Positions 11,386 to 21,103 of a DNA stretch of 64,000 bases are shown here, one piece after another (the first letter of the stretch is position 1; each line of letters starts with the position of its first letter). Made by a program: the position numbers and the translations under genes. The DNA is from Zizania palustris. Its lineage: Eukaryota; Streptophyta; Magnoliopsida; Poales; Poaceae. Under the pieces are notes generated by a model. The model saw only the letters and a list, made by a program, of their open reading frames with translations, had not been told where the DNA came from and ran no database searches. The stretch covers positions 54,425,624 through 54,489,623 of the forward strand of contig JAAALK010000288.1 of the NCBI GenBank assembly GCA_019279435.1, written 5' to 3'.

Positions 11386-13283
11386 GATGGCGCCAAAACG
11401 GTTGAGCATCCCTCTCCCGAATATGGCGTTGTAGGCGTACGGGGCGTCGACGACGTCGAAGAGGATCTCCTCACTGCGCTGGAGGGGGGAGTCTCTGAAG
11501 GTCACCTCCAACCCAATCTAGCCAAGGGCGTCGAGCAGTGGACCCGTGAAGCCCTGGAGTGGTCGGGAAGCCGGCAGCAAGTGCTTCTGAGATAGACACA
11601 GCTGGTCGAAGGCCTGCACGAAGATGATGTCAGCAGAACTTCCACCATCGACCAGGATGCGACGCACCTCAACTCCGACGATGTCTGCCGAGATGACGAG
11701 GGGGTCGGCATGCGGAAACTTGACGCCGATGGCATCTTCGGAGGTGAAGGAGATGGGGACATGGGACCATTCGGGGAGCACGGAGGAGCTCGACGTGCCG
11801 ATGTGCCCGACCTCCCAAACGTAATCTCGCCATTGGTGCTTGTACAGGGATCCCAGAGACCCTCCTCCAGATATGGGGAGGACCACCCGTTTCACCCGGT
11901 CCGGTGCATCTTCGATCTTGGGATCCTGGATCCTGCCAAGCTCCGGGGCTAGGCCCAGGACTTCCGGCCCATCTGGGCGCCCGACTATCTGGACCGCTTC
12001 CGGGCAGGGTGCAGGGACTCCTTTGTCGGTGGAGCCACATCCGACGTTTCGCTCGAGGTAGTCATTCTGGAGCGCAAGGATGGTCCAGCAGGAGTCAGTG
12101 TCGTGGCTCCAGTTTTCGCTGTGGACGCTGCAGTAAAGTGTGGCCCCTCCGGAGAGCGCCCGTGACGGAGCCCTGGTCCCGGTGGAGCGGCCTCCACTGG
12201 ACGTGTGCTGGTGCTTGGCGGGGCCCCGAGGGGTGATGCTGAGGACCTCTCCTCGAAGGTGCTTCCGACCTCGTCGGGTGTCTCGGGGAACGGGGTCTTG
12301 CCGGCCGGAGTCTTGGCGGTGGAAATCTGCAGCAGGGCGGACTCCGCAGTCGAGGTCCGGCGAGACTTCGAACGCCCTGGCACTCATGGCTTGGACGGGG
12401 ACAATCATCGTCTATCGGCGCAGCTGGCCTTCTTCGGACTGGGCGTACTCTTCGAAGTACGTCATGAGCTGTGCCACTAAGGAAATAGGCTTCCGATGAA
12501 GCTTGTCGAGGAGGCCTGGGTGGGTGACGCCTTCCTGGGCAGTGTCCATGACCGAGGAAGCCGAAAGCCCCTTGATCTGGGACTTGGTGTGCGCGAAGCA
12601 CTGGGAGTATTGCCGCAATGTCTCCAAGGGCTGCTGCTTTACTTGGAAGAGAATCCCGGTGGACATAGGGGCCACGAAGGTTCCCTAGAAGTTGTTGATG
12701 AACTTCTTCCTCAGCTGGTCCCACGAACGGATGGTCCCGGGCCAGAGTGACCAGAACCCCTGGAGGGCGATCCCCTCGAGTGCCAGAGGGAAGCACTTAG
12801 CCATGGTGTCACGGCTCCCCCCGGACGCTTCTATCGCTAGAGCGTACGAGCGGGAGAACTCTCCGGGGTCGGAGTCCCCGGAGTACATGGGAAGCTTGGC
12901 GGAGCGAAACTTCGAGCCGAAGCGCACCCTCTAGAGGTCGGGGTGTAGGGGAGACTCCTCATTGTATGACACGTTTTCTTCCTCCACTTGATCTTCATCG
13001 TCGCTCAGGGTTACGGCTGTGACCCTCGTGGCGCGAGAGGGCTCCGGGGGGCGGAGCGACGCCTCCTGGCGCCATTGGGCCAGCTCTGCCTTTAGCCTAG
13101 CATTCTCTGCAGCCAGAGTATCGGCTTGACTCTCGCTTCCTCTGGAGAAGGTCTCAAGGTCTTGTGAGTGGATGTAGTCGGTCCGGAGGGCCACCGCCAG
13201 GGGCCCGTTCGGAGGGTGCACCTCTGAAGGCCCCTCCTGGAGCCCTGCGGGATTGATGGAGGCCGGTTCCAGAATGCCAATGG
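11386..13283 (-). pseudogene. gag: Gypsy E GAG and protease, main part
   Basis: The N-terminal side (12931-13283) is charged and includes AAENARLKAELAQW, a short coiled coil. The retrotransposon capsid domain follows at 12412-12927 (MYSGDSDPGEFSRSYALAIE, SWDQLRKKFINNF, LRQYSQCFAHTKSQIKGLS). A Cys/His motif, YCSVHSENWSHDTDSC, lies at about 12080-12130. An aspartic protease follows at about 11590-11710 with the active-site run ILVDGGSSADIIFVQAFD. TAG stops at about 12932, 12684 and 12409 interrupt the frame. The reading frame would be continuous across the 13284-19015 insertion, so gag was open there when that element landed. The family is Tat-like Gypsy. Confidence 0.82.
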
Positions 13284-13288
13284 GACCC
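13284..13288 (+). repeat. Left target-site duplication GACCC
   Basis: GACCC directly precedes the left LTR of the non-autonomous element and is repeated at 19011-19015. Confidence 0.95.
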
Positions 13289-13574
13289 TGTTGGGGGAAT
13301 ATGTTTCCCCTAAACAGGGGCCAAATGACGTCAGCCGCCGACAGCCTTCGGCCCGGAGCCCAACACTGTCGAAGCCTATTTTCTCCCCCAAGAACTGATC
13401 CCGAGTCTCAAGGCTTGTGACGGAGTTTGCAGGGGCGAAGCCCCAGGGTCCCGACGAAGCCCTTCGAAGCGAGGTCCTTCGGGGCAAAGCCCTCGAGATC
13501 TCTTGAAGACCGCCAGAAGCTAAGTCTCAGGCTAACTTCGAAGCTAGCCTCCGGGCCTTCTTCGGAGTTAGCCT

Positions 13575-13945
13575 TCGAGCCCCTATTCGGAGGGTCTAGC
13601 TCGGAGGCCCCCAGTTCGGAGGCCCCCAGTTCGGAGGCCCCGGTTCGGAGGCCCCCGGTTCGGAGGGCCCAGTTCGGAGGGCCCAGTTCGGAGGGTCCAG
13701 CTCGGAGGCCCCCTGTTCGGAGGGTCGAGCTCGGAAGCCCCTGTTCGGAGGCCCCGGTTCGGAGGCCCCCGGTTCGGAGGGTCCAGCTCGGAAGCCCCTG
13801 TTCGGAGGGTCCAGCTCGGAGGCCCCTAGTTCGGAGGCCCCGGTTCGGAGGGCCCCGGTTCGGAGGCCCCCAGTTCGGAGGCCCCCGGTTCGGAGGGCCC
13901 AGTTCGGAGCCCTAGTTCGGAGCCCTGGTTCGGAGCCCCGGTTCG
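13575..13945 (+). repeat. GTTCGGAGGCCCC microsatellite-like array in LTR
   Basis: Imperfect 13-17-bp units GTTCGGAGG(G)CCC(C) are repeated head to tail in the U3 part of the LTR. The same array lies at about 18148-18520 in the right LTR. A diverged array of the same character opens the decayed LTR at 33598. Confidence 0.85.
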
Positions 13946-14183
13946 GAGCTCCGGCCCTGCTCTGAACCCAGGAGATATTTACGCCCCGCTGCAGTACAGA
14001 AGCCGTACCAGGGGCCCTCCGCCCCTGGTATGTCGTTTAGCTGGTCAAAGCCTGGCATAGCCTAACACGTCTGTAAAGCTGTAAAGCACTTTTGTACCGT
14101 AGCTAGCTCCTTTTCCCCTCTCTGCCCCTATGAGCCTAGGGCTCATAGGGGGCATCCCAGTCTTTTCCTTTGGCCTGCGTACC

Positions 14184-14190
14184 TATAAAA
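14184..14190 (+). promoter_or_regulatory. TATA box of left non-autonomous LTR
   Basis: CCTATAAAAGCAGGGCC is identical in the right LTR (18758-18764) and conserved in the decayed LTR at 34180-34186, which argues for a functional promoter core. Confidence 0.75.
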
Positions 14191-14436
14191 GCAGGGCCAA
14201 GCCCTTGTAACAGGGGGACACACCCCAGGGGGCCATGAGACCCTGTAGTTCTCTTCTCCACACTAAGGCATACCATGCCAAATCCACCATAAACTGGACA
14301 TAGGGCTATTATCCCCTAGGGGAGGCCCGAACCAGTATAAACTCCTTCTCCCTCTGAGAGAACCCATCGAGGTTCATTCTCCACATCATGCACCACCACA
14401 AGAAAACCTGCTGGAACTAACGCAATTGTTCCAACA

Positions 14437-14455
14437 GTTGGCGCCGTCCGTGGGG
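14437..14455 (+). other. Primer-binding site of non-autonomous Gypsy
   Basis: GTTGGCGCCGTCCGTGGGG lies immediately inside the left LTR. Sequences of this type are the usual primer site region of Tat-lineage Gypsy elements. Gypsy E has the close variant GTTGGCGTCGTCCGTGGGG at 19226-19244. Confidence 0.85.
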
Positions 14456-14729
14456 AACTTAGTACTAAAAGCTAAGTTCTCTGCCACTGTCTGCAACTCG
14501 AAGTGCGCTTGAGGGGGGAGCTTCAAAGCTTTCTTGCTTCGCGCACCCTCCGACAAGGGGCTTCGGGTGCCGTTCAAAAGCCTTCTTCGCCTTCCTCCAT
14601 TCTTCGCTTTTCGAAGCTCACCCTCCAGCAAGGGGCTCCGCTTCATATGTCGAAGGCCGTCAAAGCCCCAGGGGCTACGAGGTATGTACACTACCGAAGC
14701 ACCACTTCGATGTACAATTTTGTAATTAC

Positions 14730-14905
14730 TTCAGTATAAAGTCGAAGCCTTGCTTCACCTTAAAGCCGAAGCCCTGCTTCGCCTTTGAAGAAAACTTTTG
14801 CTCCATCTTGTTAAAAGTCGAAGCCTTGCTTCGCCATGTTAAAAACCCGAAGCTTTGCTTCGCCTTGTTTAAAAATTCGAAGCCTTGCTTCGCTTTGCAA
14901 AATCC
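14730..14905 (+). repeat. Clustered CGAAGCCTTGCTTCG motifs
   Basis: Short inverted-repeat units CGAAGC-CTTG-CTTCG recur about every 30 bases, each able to form a small hairpin. A second cluster lies at about 15625-15900. Matching motifs occur in the decayed relative at 19850-19945 and 20225-20420. Confidence 0.8.
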
Positions 14906-14956
14906 GGAGCACCCCTCCGAAGGCTACACAGCGCCTCCAGGCCCGTAGCAGTAACA

Positions 14957-15521
14957 GGGACTCCGGACCACCGGCCCGATGCGTCCGGGGATTCCGGGTT
15001 CCGTACCCGAAGCATCCCAGGGACTCCGGGCCACCGGCCCGATGCGTCCAGGGATTCCGGGTTCCGTACCCGAAGCATCCCAGGGACTCCGGGCCACCGG
15101 CCCGATGCGTTCAGGGACTCCGGGCCACCGGCCCGATGCGTCCAGGGATTCCGGGTTCCGTACCCGAAGCATCCTAGGGACTCCGGGCCACCGGCCCGAT
15201 GCGTCCAGGGACTCCGGGCCACCGGCCCGATGCGTCTAGGGATTCCGGGTTCCGTACCCGAAGCATCCCAGGGATTCCGGGCCACCGGCCCGATGCGTCC
15301 AGGGATTCCGGGTTCCGTACCCGAAGCATCCCAGGGACTCCGGGCCACCGGCCCGATGCGTCCAGGGATTCCGGGTTCCGTACCCGAAGCATCCCAGGGA
15401 CTCCGGGCCACCGGCCCGATGCGTCCAGGGACTCCGGGCCACCGGCCCGATGCGTCCAAGGATTCCGGGTTCCGTACCCGAAGCATCCTAGGGATTCCGG
15501 GTTCCGTACCCGAAGCATCCC
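14957..15521 (+). repeat. 63-bp tandem repeat array
   Basis: About nine units alternate a 31-base half (AGGGACTCCGGGCCACCGGC...) with a 32-base half (AGGGATTCCGGGTTCCGTAC...). Some units carry only one half or a doubled half. A period of 63 equals 21 codons, and no stop falls inside the unit, so long open frames appear on both strands. I regard these frames as a by-product, not genes. The decayed copy has the same halves at about 19990-20105. Confidence 0.92.
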
Positions 15522-16145
15522 AAGGTCGAAGGTGACCCAGAGCCGAAGGTGGCTCAGAGCCGAAGGTGGCTCACATTATCACAGGTTCGATGAATCCACA
15601 CCAAATATCCATTTTCATTACAGAATCAAGCTCAGAAGCCTTGCTTCGCTATCCAAACACGCTCCGAAGCCTTGCTTCGCGCGTCAAAATCTAATATACG
15701 CCTAAGCATATCGAAGTCACGCTTCGCCTAAAATCTAAAGTGCGTTTCGGAGCCTTGCTCACGCACAACATCCAAATCCAAGCATGTCGAAGCATGCTTC
15801 GCTTAATTTGGCTACGCTGAAGCCGTGCTTCGCTCCAAATTAACGCGTTCGAAGCCCAAAAGAGGCCTTCGCTTAAATAAAATTCATGCGTCGAAGCCGC
15901 CGAAAGGCGCACCCTTCGCATCTTTTATTTTTTGCCCGCACCAGCAACGGCTAAGTCCCTAGCTGCCACGAGCAAAGGGGGGAAGCATGTATGCGAGGTG
16001 TGCGAATGTAATACGCAGTACGAGCGTGACAAGCTAAAACGTTCGAAGCCAAACAATGCGAAGCATACAGACGAAGTATGCAAATATAACAAACTCCATT
16101 CATTGTATATTGAGAAGTGTGTTACAAACATACTTCGAGAGAAAA

Positions 16146-17775
16146 CTACGAGTAGTCTGTGTCTAAGCCTAAGAAGAATCGTGTGCGAGGCCCCAACCCT
16201 CGCTTGCCTCTCTTTCGGCCAGGGCCCCCTCGGCTGGACGAAGCCTCGTCGGAGCCCGCTCTCCCACGACCGGCTCGTCCAGGCTCCGAAGCCCGGGGAC
16301 CTCGTCTTCCACTTTGCAGGTCGCTCCAAGTTAGCGAAGCAGGCGGTGCCGTATCGAAGGCAGGGAAGTCTAAGGCTTCGTCGCCTGCTAAGGCCGTCCG
16401 CGAAGGTAAAAACAAAGAACTCTGAAGGAACTCCGTCTCCATAGCGGCTAGCAAATCCTGAGCTACGTCGGAGATGGCTTCGCCGCTAGGCCCCCTCAGA
16501 AGCTTAAACCGAGGGGGACCATCAGACCTAGCTACTTCGAGGACCGCCCACAACTGTCGAAGTTCTTCGGAGTCCTCGAGCACTTCGAGGTCTACACTCG
16601 AAGGCTGAGCCTGGGCAGAGATGTCGAAGTCGAAGGCTGGTCGGGCGCAGCAGGCGCTTTGGATCGGCGGTGTCGAAGGGCCTTCTGGAGGTCGAGGAAT
16701 GCTTCGCAGCCTTGCTCCTTCTAGGGTTCCTGTAGCCGCCGCCAGGCTCCGCGGACATCGGCCGGAGGTGTCACCAACTGCTAGCCCCCGAAGACCACCG
16801 GGTTCACGGAGGTTGCTGCCTGAAGGTGGTTGCACCCCGCTTCATGAAGCATGTGCAACACCCCTTGGCCCGCGACTCGGCCGGCCATGAGGGCGAAGCC
16901 CTTCAGCGATTGCTCCGCCGTCGAAGCCACCATCTTCAAGAAATCAACGCAGTCCCCAATTGGGTCCTGATCGCCGAAGTCCAGAGCCCGGCACTCGGTC
17001 CCTATTTGCTCAAGGACGTCGGTCAAGCTCTGGGTGGCTTCGCCAAGATTGTCCACGACGAAGTCTTCAAGCTTCTGAGCCCGTCGACGGAGTGAGGCAT
17101 TCTCCTTCGCCTGTCGGGCCTCGGCATCCCTCGAAGCCTTGAGCTCCGCACGAAGTCTGTCCATCTCCGAGGCCAAGGCATCCTTAGCCTTGTCGGCCTC
17201 AGCCTTCGCCGCCTCTGCCGTGCCAGCCAAAGCCTCGGCCCGCCTTCGTTTCTCGGCTTCCACCGATACTTCGCGTTGAAGGGCCTCCTTCTCCTCTGCG
17301 AGGCGCTGCATCCGCCTATCTGCAGAAGTCGAAGCTGCTGCGTTCAGTGCGAAGGCCTGCAGGAATTCAAGAAATCACAAGTGTTAACCAAAGACTAAAG
17401 CACGGTTCGAAGGCTGCAAGGGGCTTCGCTCACCCGTATGAGGACTTCGTTCGCACTGACGAAGAGATCCGTGGGGTTGAAGTGGCTAAGTTGGGCCACC
17501 AAGTCCCCTGCCTCCGCAGCAGCACAAGCCTCGCGGAAGCCGTTGATCGCCGCCTCCATCACGCCCCCCTCGGCTTGAAGGGGTGAACCACCTCCTCTGC
17601 CGAACCCACTGCCGAGTGGGCCTCCAGCGAAGGCAAAGCGGCCCAACGCAGGGTAACGGTAACTTTCTAGCCGTTGCGGAGCCGTTTGGGCTCCCGAGGT
17701 CTTTCTGACAAACTGGCGCAGGCATTTATTACCTGCAGTTTTCGAGGTCGCCTTCGGTCCAAGCTCCGAAGGCAT
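16146..17775 (-). CDS. Spliced antisense coiled-coil gene of the non-autonomous element
   Basis: This gene lies opposite to the element. The first exon runs 17775-17434 (114 codons, ending NEVLIR). A 77-bp intron follows, 17433-17357, with donor GTGAGC and acceptor TTCCTGCAG, in phase 0. Exon 2 continues in frame from 17356. It encodes a coiled coil rich in Ala, Glu and Lys (EEKEALQREVSVEAEKRRRA, LRAELKASRDAEARQAKENA) and then a compact region (KLEDFVVDNLGEATQSLTDV to about 16785). At 16780-16835 the frame changes. The downstream frame, to 16146, has a conserved block (FKLLRGPSGEAISDVAQDLL, then GDEALDFPAFDTAPPASLTW) that also survives at 20682-21100. A further intron or a frameshift must lie between. 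The N-terminal domain seen at 38156-38440 is absent. Similar antisense genes are known in Tat elements. The function is unknown. Confidence 0.65.
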
Positions 17776-17849
17776 GTTTTATCTGAGGTTGTATTTTGCA
17801 GGTCATTTGTCCCAAGGGCGCGCACACCCCTTCGTCCCGAAGGCCTGCA

Positions 17850-17862
17850 CGCGAGGGGCTAC
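17850..17862 (+). other. Polypurine tract of the non-autonomous element
   Basis: CGCGAGGGGCTAC lies directly before the right LTR. The related element at 39331-39341 has TGAGGGGCTAC in the same place. Confidence 0.75.
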
Positions 17863-19010
17863 TGTTGGGGGAATATGTTTCCCCTAAACAGGGGCCAAAT
17901 GACGTCAGCCGCCGACAGCCTTCGGCCCGGAGCCCAACACTGTCGAAGCCTATTTTCTCCCCCAAGAACTGATCCCGAGTCTCAAGGCTTGTGACGGAGT
18001 TTGCAGGGGCGAAGCCCCAGGGTCCCGACGAAGCCCTTCGAAGCGAGGTCCTTCGGGGCAAAGCCCTCGAGATCTCTTGAAGACCGCCAGAAGCTAAGTC
18101 TCAGGCTAACTTCGAAGCTAGCCTCCGGGCCTTCTTCGGAGTTAGCCTTCGAGCCCCTGTTCGGAGGGTCTAGCTCGGAGGCCCCCAGTTCGGAGGCCCC
18201 CAGTTCGGAGGCCCCGGTTCGGAGGCCCCCGGTTCGGAGGGCCCAGTTCGGAGGGCCCAGTTCGGAGGGTCCAGCTCGGAGGCCCCCTGTTCGGAGGGTC
18301 CAGCTCGGAAGCCCCTGTTCGGAGGCCCCGGTTCGGAGGCCCCCGGTTCGGAGGGTCCAGCTCGGAAGCCCCTGTTCGGAGGGTCCAGCTCGGAGGCCCC
18401 TAGTTCGGAGGCCCCGGTTCGGAGGGCCCCGGTTCGGAGGCCCCCAGTTCGGAGGCCCCCGGTTCGGAGGGCCCAGTTCGGAGCCCTAGTTCGGAGCCCT
18501 GGTTCGGAGCCCCGGTTCGGAGCTCCGGCCCTGCTCTGAACCCAGGAGATATTTACGCCCCGCTGCAGTACAGAAGCCGTACCAGGGGCCCTCCGCCCCT
18601 GGTATGTCGTTTAGCTGGTCAAAGCCTGGCATAGCCTAACACGTCTGTAAAGCTGTAAAGCACTTTTGTACCGTAGCTAGCTCCTTTTCCCCTCTCTGCC
18701 CCTATGAGCCTAGGGCTCATAGGGGGCATCCCAGTCTTTTCCTTTGGCCTGCGTACCTATAAAAGCAGGGCCAAGCCCTTGTAACAGGGGGACACACCCC
18801 AGGGGGCCATGAGACCCTGTAGTTCTCTTCTCCACACTAAGGCATACCATGCCAAATCCACCATAAACTGGACGTAGGGCTATTATCCCCTAGGGGAGGC
18901 CCGAACCAGTATAAACTCCTTCTCCCTCTGAGAGAACCCATCGAGGTTCATTCTCCACATCATGCACCACCACAAGAAAACCTGCTGGAACTAACGCAAT
19001 TGTTCCAACA
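17863..19010 (+). repeat. Right LTR of the non-autonomous Gypsy element
   Basis: It is a 1148-bp copy of 13289-14436 with about three single-base differences and no length difference. The TATA box is at 18758-18764. Confidence 0.95.
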
Positions 19011-19015
19011 GACCC
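19011..19015 (+). repeat. Right target-site duplication GACCC
   Basis: It is identical to 13284-13288. Gypsy E gag resumes directly after it. Confidence 0.95.
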
Positions 19016-19179
19016 CGAACCTCTAGCGTCCCCTCAGGGACCTGGGTTGGCTCCATGGCAGGCGCCCTGACGGACGCGACGACCAGTTGGTCGGGAATGG
19101 CGACTGGGGTGGGCTCGGCTCCGGCAGTGCGGGCTGACCGCCACAGAGGAACTGTGCTCGCGCCCTTCCGACCCAACAT
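19016..19179 (-). pseudogene. gag: Gypsy E GAG, N-terminal part
   Basis: The minus-strand ATG at 19179, 47 bases inside the primer site, opens a frame beginning MLGRKGASTV. The frame reaches the insertion site and is in phase with the gag frame that resumes at 13283 on the far side of the inserted element. No domain is recognisable in this short part. Confidence 0.65.
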
Positions 19180-19225
19180 ATTTTGGTGACTGGATGTAGA
19201 GGACGCTAGCTTCTTGAACTAGGCT

Positions 19226-19244
19226 CCCCACGGACGACGCCAAC
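19226..19244 (-). other. Primer-binding site of Gypsy E
   Basis: The minus strand reads GTTGGCGTCGTCCGTGGGG immediately inside the 5' LTR end CCCAACA. Confidence 0.85.
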
Positions 19245-19826
19245 TGTTGGGACAATGGATCGAACCAACAGGTTTACTCAGTGGATGGAAGTAATGGGGC
19301 GCTATGCGCAAACTGTATTCTTGGATCGTGTGTTTATTACAATTGTAGTTGGGGGTATTTATAGGGTGACCCGCTCTAAAGGGTCGGGTACCTCCAAACC
19401 CCAACTGCTACTTGGTTTGACATAGGTCAGCGGTATAGACAAAGTAGATGTTACATAGTACAGACAAGAAGGTGCGATTCTAACAGCGTATCGGCCGTGT
19501 CGGGCGCTGCAAAGGCTGCCCGGCACGGTGCAGGCGATCACGATCTTGTCCCCGTACAGTCTTGACTGGGTCTTCTCCACGCGCGGCCTCCCTCCGGAGC
19601 CTCTGGTCCGCCCGAAGGTTGTCCTCTAGCATCTGGCCGGTCGCTTCCCCCCCCCCCCCCGAGGGCCCCTCCGGCACGTCTCGGAGCCCCCGGAGGCCTC
19701 CGGTCTCCTCGTTCGGAGGCTCAGGCACCTCCAGCGTAGGGCTTCGGGTCTTCCGGCTGTAGCCTTCCTTTAGAGCTGTACGGGCCTTCACGCTCCCCAC
19801 TGTCCTCGGGATTATCTCCCCCAACA
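19245..19826 (-). repeat. 5' LTR of Gypsy E (582 bp)
   Basis: On the minus strand it runs from TGTTGGGGGAGATAATC to ATTGTCCCAACA. A TATAAATA box lies at 19356-19363 (minus). A run of 14 C occurs at 19647-19660. No partner 3' LTR is in the window. Confidence 0.85.
19356..19363 (-). promoter_or_regulatory. TATA box of Gypsy E LTR
   Basis: The minus strand reads CCCTATAAATACCCCCAAC, about 110 bases from the inner LTR end, a fitting promoter position. Confidence 0.65.
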
Positions 19827-21103
19827 CAAAGCTTTGCGGTATCCTTATTGAAACCCGAAGTCGAGGCTTCGTTCTATTAAGAACCGAAGTTACAGCTTCG
19901 TATCAATAAGGACCAAAGCACTGCTTCGATATATTTAAAATATGAAGCGCTCCTTCGAAGGCTACACAGTGCCTCTGGGCCTGTAGCAGTGGGCTAAATG
20001 ACTCCAGGCCACCGGCCTAATGCGTCCAAGGACTCTAGGCCACCAGCCTGATGCATCCGGGATTCCGGGCCACCAGCCTGATGCATCCTATGATCCTGGA
20101 TTCCATTCCCAGTTTTTAGAGTCGAAGGTGGCTCATAGTTGAAGGTGGCTCAGAGTCGAAGGTGACTCACAAGCATAGGTTCAGTGAATCCACACCACTC
20201 ATTCCATTCTCATTATAGAATCAAGCTCAGAAGCCCAGCTTCGCCATCTAAACACGCTTCGAAGCCTTGCTTCGTGTGCCAAAATCTAATCTATCGTGAA
20301 TTAAGCATGCTGAAGCCTTGATTCGCTTAATTTGAATTAGCCTCTGAAGCCATGCTTCGCTTCAAATCTAATCTTTCGAAGCCCAAGAGAGGCCCCCGAA
20401 TGACACAATTTATACATCTGAAGCCACCCAAGCCGCACCCCTTTGCATTATATAATTGCACGCACCGGCAATGCCCGAGTCCCTAACCGCCACGCGCAAG
20501 GGGGACCGAGGTATGTATGTGAAGTGTGCGAATGAAATGCGTGATACAAGCGTAACAAACTAAACATTCAGAGCACGTGATGTGTGCGAAGCATGCAAAC
20601 GAAGTATGCGTTTATAAATACAACACAATTTCCATTCATTGAATGCCAAGTGCGAAGTATGTTATAGGTACACCTTGAAAGCTAAAATACTACGAGTAAT
20701 CTGTATCTAAACCGAAGAAAAAGTGTGCTCAAGGTCCCGACATATTCGGCCCTCGCTTGCTCTTTTTTCGGGCATGGCCTCCTCAACTGGACGAAGCCCC
20801 ATCCACGCTTCGAAGGCCGCAGAACTCGCCTTTCTTCTTGCATATCGGCCCAAGTCTGAAGTGCAGGCGGTGCCACATCGAAGGCAAAAAAGTATAGGGC
20901 TTCGTCGCCTTGTAAGGATGTACCCAAAGACTGCGCCCCCTCACCACTTAAGCCTATCTCAAAACAGCTTAAGTCTAGCGAAGACGAAGAACTCCGAAGG
21001 GGCTTCGTCTTCACGGTGGCTAGCAACTCCTGGGCTACTTCAGGAATAATTTCGCCCCTAGGACCCCTCGGAAGTTTGAACCGAGGGTGGCCTTCGGACC
21101 TAG
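19827..21103 (+). mobile_element. Decayed interior of a second non-autonomous Gypsy copy
   Basis: This stretch parallels 14830-16540 of the intact element in order: CGAAGC/GCTTCG motifs (19850-19945), the phrase around CTACACAGTGCCTC, degenerate 63-bp repeat halves (19990-20105), GAAGGTGGCTCA repeats (20125-20170), a second motif cluster, and the 3' end of the antisense gene (20682-21100). Many substitutions separate the two, so this is an old copy. Gypsy E inserted on its left and Sirevirus copy 2 on its right. Confidence 0.8.
20682..21100 (-). pseudogene. Antisense coiled-coil gene, C-terminal remnant
   Basis: The minus-strand frame holds PRFKLPRGPRGE, VAQELLAT and, further on, GDEALYFFAFDVAPPALQTW. 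It aligns with FKLLRGPSGEAISDVAQDLL and GDEALDFPAFDTAPPASLTW of the gene at 16146-17775. Conservation of this block in an old copy supports past coding function. The upstream part is cut off by Sirevirus copy 2. Confidence 0.65.

Larger units (their letters stand above)
13289..14436 (+). repeat. Left LTR of the non-autonomous Gypsy element
   Basis: The LTR runs from TGTTGGGGGAATATG to TTGTTCCAACA. The upstream half (about 13575-13945) is an array of some 30 short GTTCGGAGG-CCCC units. A TATA box lies at 14184-14190. Differences from the right LTR are at about 13594 (A/G), 13724 (G/C) and 14289 (A/G). Confidence 0.95.
13289..19010 (+). mobile_element. Complete young non-autonomous Gypsy LTR element (5722 bp)
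   Basis: Two LTRs of identical length (1148 bp) flank 3.4 kb. Tat-type primer site GTTGGCGCCGTCCGTGGGG begins at 14437, the polypurine tract GCGAGGGGCTAC ends at 17862, and GACCC is duplicated at both ends. By eye the LTRs differ at only three positions. The interior has no gag, protease, RT or integrase. It holds clustered CGAAGCCTTGCTTCG motifs, a 63-bp tandem array and a spliced minus-strand gene. It must depend on proteins from another Gypsy element, as large retrotransposon derivatives such as rice Dasheng are thought to do. Confidence 0.95.
11386..19826 (-). mobile_element. Gypsy E, Tat-like retrotransposon, interrupted and truncated
   Basis: On the minus strand a 5' LTR (19826-19245), primer site, gag and protease can be followed down to 11386. 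The element is interrupted at 13284-19015 by the non-autonomous element. Reverse transcriptase, RNase H and integrase are absent, because Sirevirus copy 1 begins directly after the protease. The antisense-type gene at 1-1608 is on the correct strand to be its 3' part. The gag contains three in-frame TAG stops. Confidence 0.8.

Noticed and set aside
14957..15521. CRISPR-like repeat array
   Set aside because: Repeats are directly adjacent with no unique spacers, and the context is a plant retrotransposon.
14869..15535. Open frames of over 200 codons on both strands across the 63-bp array
   Set aside because: They arise because the repeat period is a multiple of three and the unit has no stops. 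The peptides are pure repeat.
19647..19660. Run of 14 C in Gypsy E LTR
   Set aside because: Simple homopolymer slippage, and possibly a sequencing length error. No functional reading.
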